The notes beneath the pieces are model-generated. The model was not told the origin of the DNA and searched no databases. It saw only the letters and a program-made list of their open reading frames with translations. Shown in pieces: positions 13,501 to 16,276 of a stretch of 16,276 nucleotides of DNA. How positions within the stretch are numbered: position 1 is the first letter of the stretch; each line of letters opens with the position of its first letter. The translations under genes were made by a program, and so were the position numbers. This DNA is from Sergeia podlipaevii (taxonomy: Eukaryota > Euglenozoa > Kinetoplastea > Trypanosomatida > Trypanosomatidae). Location: contig JASANZ010001801.1 of assembly GCA_030849805.1 (NCBI GenBank), positions 1 through 16,276 on the forward strand. The letters are read 5' to 3'.

Positions 13501-15481
13501 ACGCGCGGTCGAGGAATCGACGAAACTTCGAGAGGCGCTTGCGGATGCGGAGACGGCACTGAAGGATGCGCAGTGGATTTCTGCCAAGGCACTGAATGAA
13601 CAGGCCGATAGAGCTCTAGAGAAGCAGGAACGGCTTCGCACGGAGTACGAGGTCCAACTGCTTAGGGAGAAGTGTCGTGCGCAAGAGCTTGAAGCGGCTC
13701 AGGAAGCCGTGCAGGCGACGCTTGCGGGGGTGCAGACAAAGTACGAGGCAGCGCAGCATCGAGTGGCACAGCTGACACAGCAGAACCCACGACAAGAAGA
13801 AGAAGCGACTGCTGCAGCTTCAAAGCAAGCGAGAATGGTAGTGAATCGATACGTCAAGGACTTCGAAGGGGATGGGTGGGACATGGTGTTGCAGGACTCG
13901 CCCAAGGAACTGCACGCCGCCTTCGTGAGTGGCGCGGCGGAGGCGTGCGGAGTGCTCAACACCGCGGTCACCAACGTGCAGTTTCGCCTTGGCAGCCTGC
14001 ACGCGTCCTTTGATGTCGCGCAGCTGAGTACGTGTGACACCAAGGCCACACAGGCAGCTGTGCATGCCGCTGAGTTCTGTGATGTTCACAATCTCCACAA
14101 GAAGCGCCACGCATGTCATGCGTCGATTGAGGCCGCAGCGGCTGAAGCCGAGGCAGCAACGAGGATGGTGAAGCAGATTGCCGCGCTCAAGCAGGCGCTG
14201 GAGACCTCCAAGGACGATGTGCGCAAGCAGATTGCCGAGCTGGAGAAGGTCCATATGGCGCGACAGAGAGAAGCAGTGGCGCGTGTGCAAGCGGAAAGAG
14301 CAGCCCTTGAAAAGCAAAAATCCGAGGCAGAGTCGAAGCTGGCGAAGGTATCAAGTCAGCTAGCGAGTGTCAAGGAAGAAAACCAGCAGCTTCACAGCGT
14401 GGTCAATGCCCAGAAGGCGGGCGAAGCCCGACAGAAGCAGCTGCAGCGCCAGTGTGAAGTACTGGATGAAGCAGCAGCAGACTCCTTACAGGTCCAAACG
14501 CGAGCCATCGATTTTGCAGTCAACTATTGTGAGCACGAGCGTAAGGCGCTTCAGGAACGCGTGGCAGAACAGGGCAAAGGCAGCCTAAAGATGGAGAGGG
14601 CACAAATACGTGAGATGCGACTGGCTATTGCCCGCATTTCCGCGCTGAGCCACCCCAGCAGCGACGTGAATGAAGGAGATCGCGCCTCTTCAGTTGCAGT
14701 TACTTTGGCGCAAGTGGATGCAGAGAAGGCCAAGCTCGTCTCCGACCTTGCGGGCCTGATGCGGTCTCTTGACCGCGCCAAACAGGCTAGTGACAAGGCG
14801 GCCCAGCACCTGCACCGCAAGCTCGAACAGATGGACGCGAACATCATCGACGCATCCAACAAAGCCGCGGCTGCTCAGCAGAGGTGCCTTGACTTCCGCG
14901 TTGATAACGCAGATCTGCTTGAGGAAAAGAAGGAAGAGGGGGCAGCAGCAGCAGCGGCTGACAGAGACTTTGCTCAACGCGCCAAGGAGCGCGCACGTTG
15001 TGCAGCTGCCTTGCAGCAGGAGTTGGAACACAAGAAGGCGGCGTGGATGGAGAGTCGTCAGGTCTTGCAAGAGGCCTACGAGAGTCCCAGTGCTGAGGCG
15101 GCTCAACTGATGGAAGAACTAAAGGACGTTTTTGCTGTTGGGGGAGGTGGCAATGGCGGTGATGCACCGCGAGCCATGGCTCGCGGGTTGCTGCCACCTG
15201 CCAGAATGACGCGTGGAATCATATCCCGTACTCGGCCTCTCTCTCCGCGTGGAAGTAGCAGTGATGCAGGCACAGATGCAGATCAGGTGGAAACTGGGCA
15301 AGACACAGCTGCAACGCAAACGCGTTCTTGTGGAGGCATCACAGATGCGTGGGTGGCGCAACTGTATGAAGACGCCGCCAGGGCCGCCGCGCGGCGTGAT
15401 GCGATCTGGATGAACCTATGTCTTCTCAGCGTCGTGGTGTGCGGGCTAGTGTCGATGAGGTACCGGCAGTACAGTGTATGA
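10574..15481 (+). CDS. Tail-anchored coiled-coil protein with dynein-stalk-like MTBD and two FAZ1-type domains
   Basis: A 1635-residue protein whose parts I recognise, though not as a named gene. Residues about 156-222 form a charged helix that leads into LREIQTYRTPPPVVQFVMSA (226-245). Residues to about 323 include GLNGSTWHDTAALI, PSFLSSVASFEPSQLD, RERYLDDPSFS and GSFAIGELYNWLIK. This is the pattern of the dynein heavy-chain microtubule-binding stalk tip, and a return helix (about 324-376) follows; no AAA motor module is present. Next come Gln-rich tandem repeats (503-604). A first FAZ1-type domain (about 665-757) and a second (about 1087-1185) share the cores FEGDxWDxV and NVxxxxGSLHxSF. 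Long coiled coil separates and follows them (about 758-1086 and 1185-1515). The C-terminus (1608-1628, IWMNLCLLSVVVCGLVSM within it) is a hydrophobic tail anchor followed by RYRQYSV. The N-terminal 80 residues are unassigned and lead into an acidic Gly/Asp run (about 122-135). The likely role, by inference, is linking a membrane to microtubules, for example at the flagellum attachment zone. Confidence 0.85.
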   Translation: MTYYEHALNNKLGRNLQQEKQQAIALEAGNVIAYEYIDTYTQEWRWRLATALHVISRCVELEPWQSLSIRTVVEQNDIDAFGASGGNPLTSGRGRASEGGLAAAAVDTACVSVATRSNKATDGGDDGDGEDDGDDLFNQTVSHARSMMPTASPKTEQGRRLAKELAAKRTSFETRIDDVKTHMRMIKQRQAEAIQEERDAELAIEKAAKDLETARLKVRSIDPKYLREIQTYRTPPPVVQFVMSAVMFLMGLNGSTWHDTAALIRQPSFLSSVASFEPSQLDATKRQKLRERYLDDPSFSYEDAIRGSFAIGELYNWLIKQVEMDTATTQLHTFRDGRGNHAQEMAELRNQLEAAAQELEDLEDDMEALAEHYAQVEGESDDAFTSDPQNGDSIVSRTARQGAFLSEDGAGLAGDLAGSYRLREHSDAYAGGMRSAMRPWTRPPHSPYSTSITILQSSVLCVVTAISPPKGTTQKLTEEQRRTIEEALTSRQKEAAQQQQKQRESDERSKLMDAAVAEALEAERKKVLAAQQQQQRRESDERSKLMDAAVAEALEAERKKVLAAQQQQQQRESDERSKLMDAAVAEALEAERKKVLAAQQQQQQQGCADADARGVTARSVEEAFDNSEALDGEVPNRVTRSLVLSSHAVSVVAGSPQKSVGLITSRHSKVFEGDEWDLVVEDSPEELKRAFIDDVAYICRVLNRAISNVAYVVGSLHVSFSVEHDALCSREDLQALVEDGDYPSMRALYDSRHEKRHQVRAAEMKEAARQEELAELTALATQARVAKEEAWVEAARAKERLAKQRGEVVLHMAVAQTSSQNEALDELREQLAVKEVMQDATQLKLALEEANAQIDLLRNRMRGQSIQRACRGDDVVGSSGNEQGVHARGAAAAAATPAASAAASRSLKIDSAEEAACEQDVEDEKEQQQQQHSTALMTLQGELQNVKRALQVTQSELAVRATMQESMEQAVREAEARAVEESTKLREALADAETALKDAQWISAKALNEQADRALEKQERLRTEYEVQLLREKCRAQELEAAQEAVQATLAGVQTKYEAAQHRVAQLTQQNPRQEEEATAAASKQARMVVNRYVKDFEGDGWDMVLQDSPKELHAAFVSGAAEACGVLNTAVTNVQFRLGSLHASFDVAQLSTCDTKATQAAVHAAEFCDVHNLHKKRHACHASIEAAAAEAEAATRMVKQIAALKQALETSKDDVRKQIAELEKVHMARQREAVARVQAERAALEKQKSEAESKLAKVSSQLASVKEENQQLHSVVNAQKAGEARQKQLQRQCEVLDEAAADSLQVQTRAIDFAVNYCEHERKALQERVAEQGKGSLKMERAQIREMRLAIARISALSHPSSDVNEGDRASSVAVTLAQVDAEKAKLVSDLAGLMRSLDRAKQASDKAAQHLHRKLEQMDANIIDASNKAAAAQQRCLDFRVDNADLLEEKKEEGAAAAAADRDFAQRAKERARCAAALQQELEHKKAAWMESRQVLQEAYESPSAEAAQLMEELKDVFAVGGGGNGGDAPRAMARGLLPPARMTRGIISRTRPLSPRGSSSDAGTDADQVETGQDTAATQTRSCGGITDAWVAQLYEDAARAAARRDAIWMNLCLLSVVVCGLVSMRYRQYSV
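11246..11542 (+). other. Domain: dynein-stalk-like microtubule-binding segment
   Basis: This stretch encodes residues 225-323 of the coiled-coil protein. Family features seen are the double/triple Pro after an EIxxY segment, the AVMFLMGL helix, a Trp five residues after the following Gly, FLSSV..F, LRERYLDDPSF, and the SxAxxxLxxWL-like helix that ends the tip. The match is by eye to the known dynein MTBD pattern. Confidence 0.72.
12080..12385 (+). repeat. Three tandem 102-bp repeats in coding sequence
   Basis: Three consecutive units of 102 bases encode 34-residue repeats that begin RESDERSKLMDAAVAEAL and end in a Gln run (residues 503-604). Outside the Gln runs the units encode identical residues, and the few base differences I see are at third positions (for example AGT/AGC and GAC/GAT). 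A degenerate half unit precedes them (residues 485-502). All units are in frame, so the repeat number changes only the length of the coiled coil. Confidence 0.95.
12566..12844 (+). other. Domain: first FAZ1-type conserved domain
   Basis: Residues 665-757 carry FEGDEWDLVVEDSPEELKRA, then NVAYVVGSLHVSFSVEHDA, then the PSMRALYDS segment. This pattern occurs in FAZ1 and other trypanosomatid cytoskeletal proteins. Its start aligns with the second copy over 56 residues with 30 identities by hand count. Confidence 0.68.
13832..14128 (+). other. Domain: second FAZ1-type conserved domain
   Basis: Residues 1087-1185 carry RYVKDFEGDGWDMVLQDSP and later NVQFRLGSLHASFDVAQ. The first half is clearly homologous to the first copy. 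The second half is more divergent, with a KKRH segment that may replace the LYDSRHEKRH end. Confidence 0.66.
15395..15457 (+). other. C-terminal transmembrane (tail-anchor) segment
   Basis: These codons encode residues 1608-1628, a hydrophobic run of about 19 residues flanked by RR before and RYR after. It lies only seven residues from the stop, with no signal peptide at the N-terminus. This is the layout of a tail-anchored protein with its bulk in the cytoplasm. Confidence 0.75.
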
Positions 15482-16276
15482 GCACAGTAGGAAGGAGAGG
15501 GGAGAGGGGAAGATACAGATAGGAAGTATTAGCCACCATCTTACATTGTCAATACATGCTTCGTCCGCCCTCACCCTCCGCTTCTTTTTTCTTTCTTTCT
15601 TTTTCTCATATCCCTTTTGTTGATGTTTTGTGTTTTTTTTTCCGGTTATTCACAGAGCGGAAAGGAAGGAGGTGTTGGCTAGATGTCTGAATCCAATGTG
15701 TATGAAGGGTTTCTTTATATGTGTGTTAGACAGTGGAGTAAAGCTTTAACTCAGCGCCGTACACAGACTTGATTTACTTTCAATATTATTTTTACTTATC
15801 TATTCACGCTGTTTCTTTTTTTTTTTTCTGCTTAGTCCTGCTTTTATCTTTGTTCTTTACTTTTTTGTTGTTGTTGTTGTTTGCTTGGTTGGGAAGGTAG
15901 TGTCTGTTCACCTCTCTCTCCCTCTATCCCTATCTGAAAGAGATATCACCTTTTTTGAAGAGGGGAGATGTATACACAGAACGGTAGAATCATCGATTTT
16001 TTTTTCCCTTCTTTTTTTCTATCTTCAATGGAAAAAGAGAGAAGTGGGAGGAAAACTCATATACTCAAGATTTTCTTTTATTTATTTTTGCAGAGAGCTC
16101 TCTCCCTCTCTTTTTCCTGATATGCCGCAAATAAAGAAAAAAAAAAAGAAATTGTGTGTTGCCTTTTTTTTTTGTCGCCACTTACGTTCACATTTTTTGT
16201 CCATGCGCGCAGGTGTACACACATATGCCTTTGTTGTTTCTTTTTTTTTTTTCCTGCAGGATAAGCAGTTCAGGAG
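15482..16276 (+). other. 3' spacer with T-rich tracts, no gene seen
   Basis: The last 795 bases contain many T-rich and T/C-rich tracts (15583-15603, 15816-15828, 15895-15930, 15995-16020), an AGAGAGCTCTCT palindrome at 16092-16103 and an A-rich patch at about 16131-16150. No coding frame has gene-like composition. It is likely the long 3' UTR of the coiled-coil gene plus the leader region of the next gene. Confidence 0.65.
16228..16259 (+). promoter_or_regulatory. Strong polypyrimidine tract and AG, likely splice acceptor of the next gene
   Basis: A nearly uninterrupted T/C tract (16228-16255, containing T12) is followed by GCAG with AG at 16258-16259. It is the best-formed acceptor-like site in the window, so another + strand gene probably begins just beyond the right edge. 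Confidence 0.55.

Noticed and set aside
10574..15481. Annotation as a myosin/kinesin-type motor or a true dynein heavy chain
   Set aside because: There is no P-loop motor domain and no AAA module anywhere in the 1635 residues. Only the stalk-tip-like segment is present.

Overview
The window most likely comes from a trypanosomatid (kinetoplastid) nuclear chromosome. All seven supportable genes lie on the + strand without introns. They are separated by 470-880 base spacers of T-rich tracts, homopolymers and microsatellites, as expected for a polycistronic unit processed by spliced-leader trans-splicing and polyadenylation. Coding regions are visibly richer in G+C than the spacers. The last large protein carries what looks like a flagellum attachment zone (FAZ1-type) domain, a trypanosomatid hallmark. 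I cannot name genus or species. This is a nuclear eukaryotic locus: no bacterial operons, CRISPR, insertion sequences, tRNA or rRNA genes were seen.

Layout, left to right. (1) 12-323: a small single-membrane-span protein of unknown function, possibly cut by the window edge. (2) 1199-1912: an RJL-family small GTPase (relative of DNAJC27/RBJ, without a J domain). (3) 2383-3546: a MYG1-family DHH-type exonuclease. (4) 4175-6583: a DEAD-box RNA helicase with a long low-complexity insert, possibly mitochondrial. (5) 7153-8616: a secretory-pathway AAA+ ATPase of the torsin/Clp type with altered Walker B and sensor-1 residues. (6) 9208-9849: a UXT-like alpha-prefoldin. (7) 10574-15481: a 1635-residue coiled-coil protein. 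It combines a dynein-stalk-like microtubule-binding module, three near-identical 34-residue repeats, two FAZ1-type domains and a C-terminal membrane anchor. For genes 4 and 5 the longest open frame begins at TTG; the first ATG downstream is the likelier start and is used here.

In such a unit neighbouring genes are co-transcribed without needing to share a pathway. Still, the RJL GTPase (a family linked to flagellated eukaryotes) and the dynein-MTBD/FAZ1 membrane protein both point to the flagellum and cortical cytoskeleton. The most interesting object is gene 7: its layout suggests a linker between a membrane and microtubules built from a borrowed dynein stalk tip. The window ends at a strong polypyrimidine tract followed by AG (16258-16259), probably the splice acceptor of the next gene.
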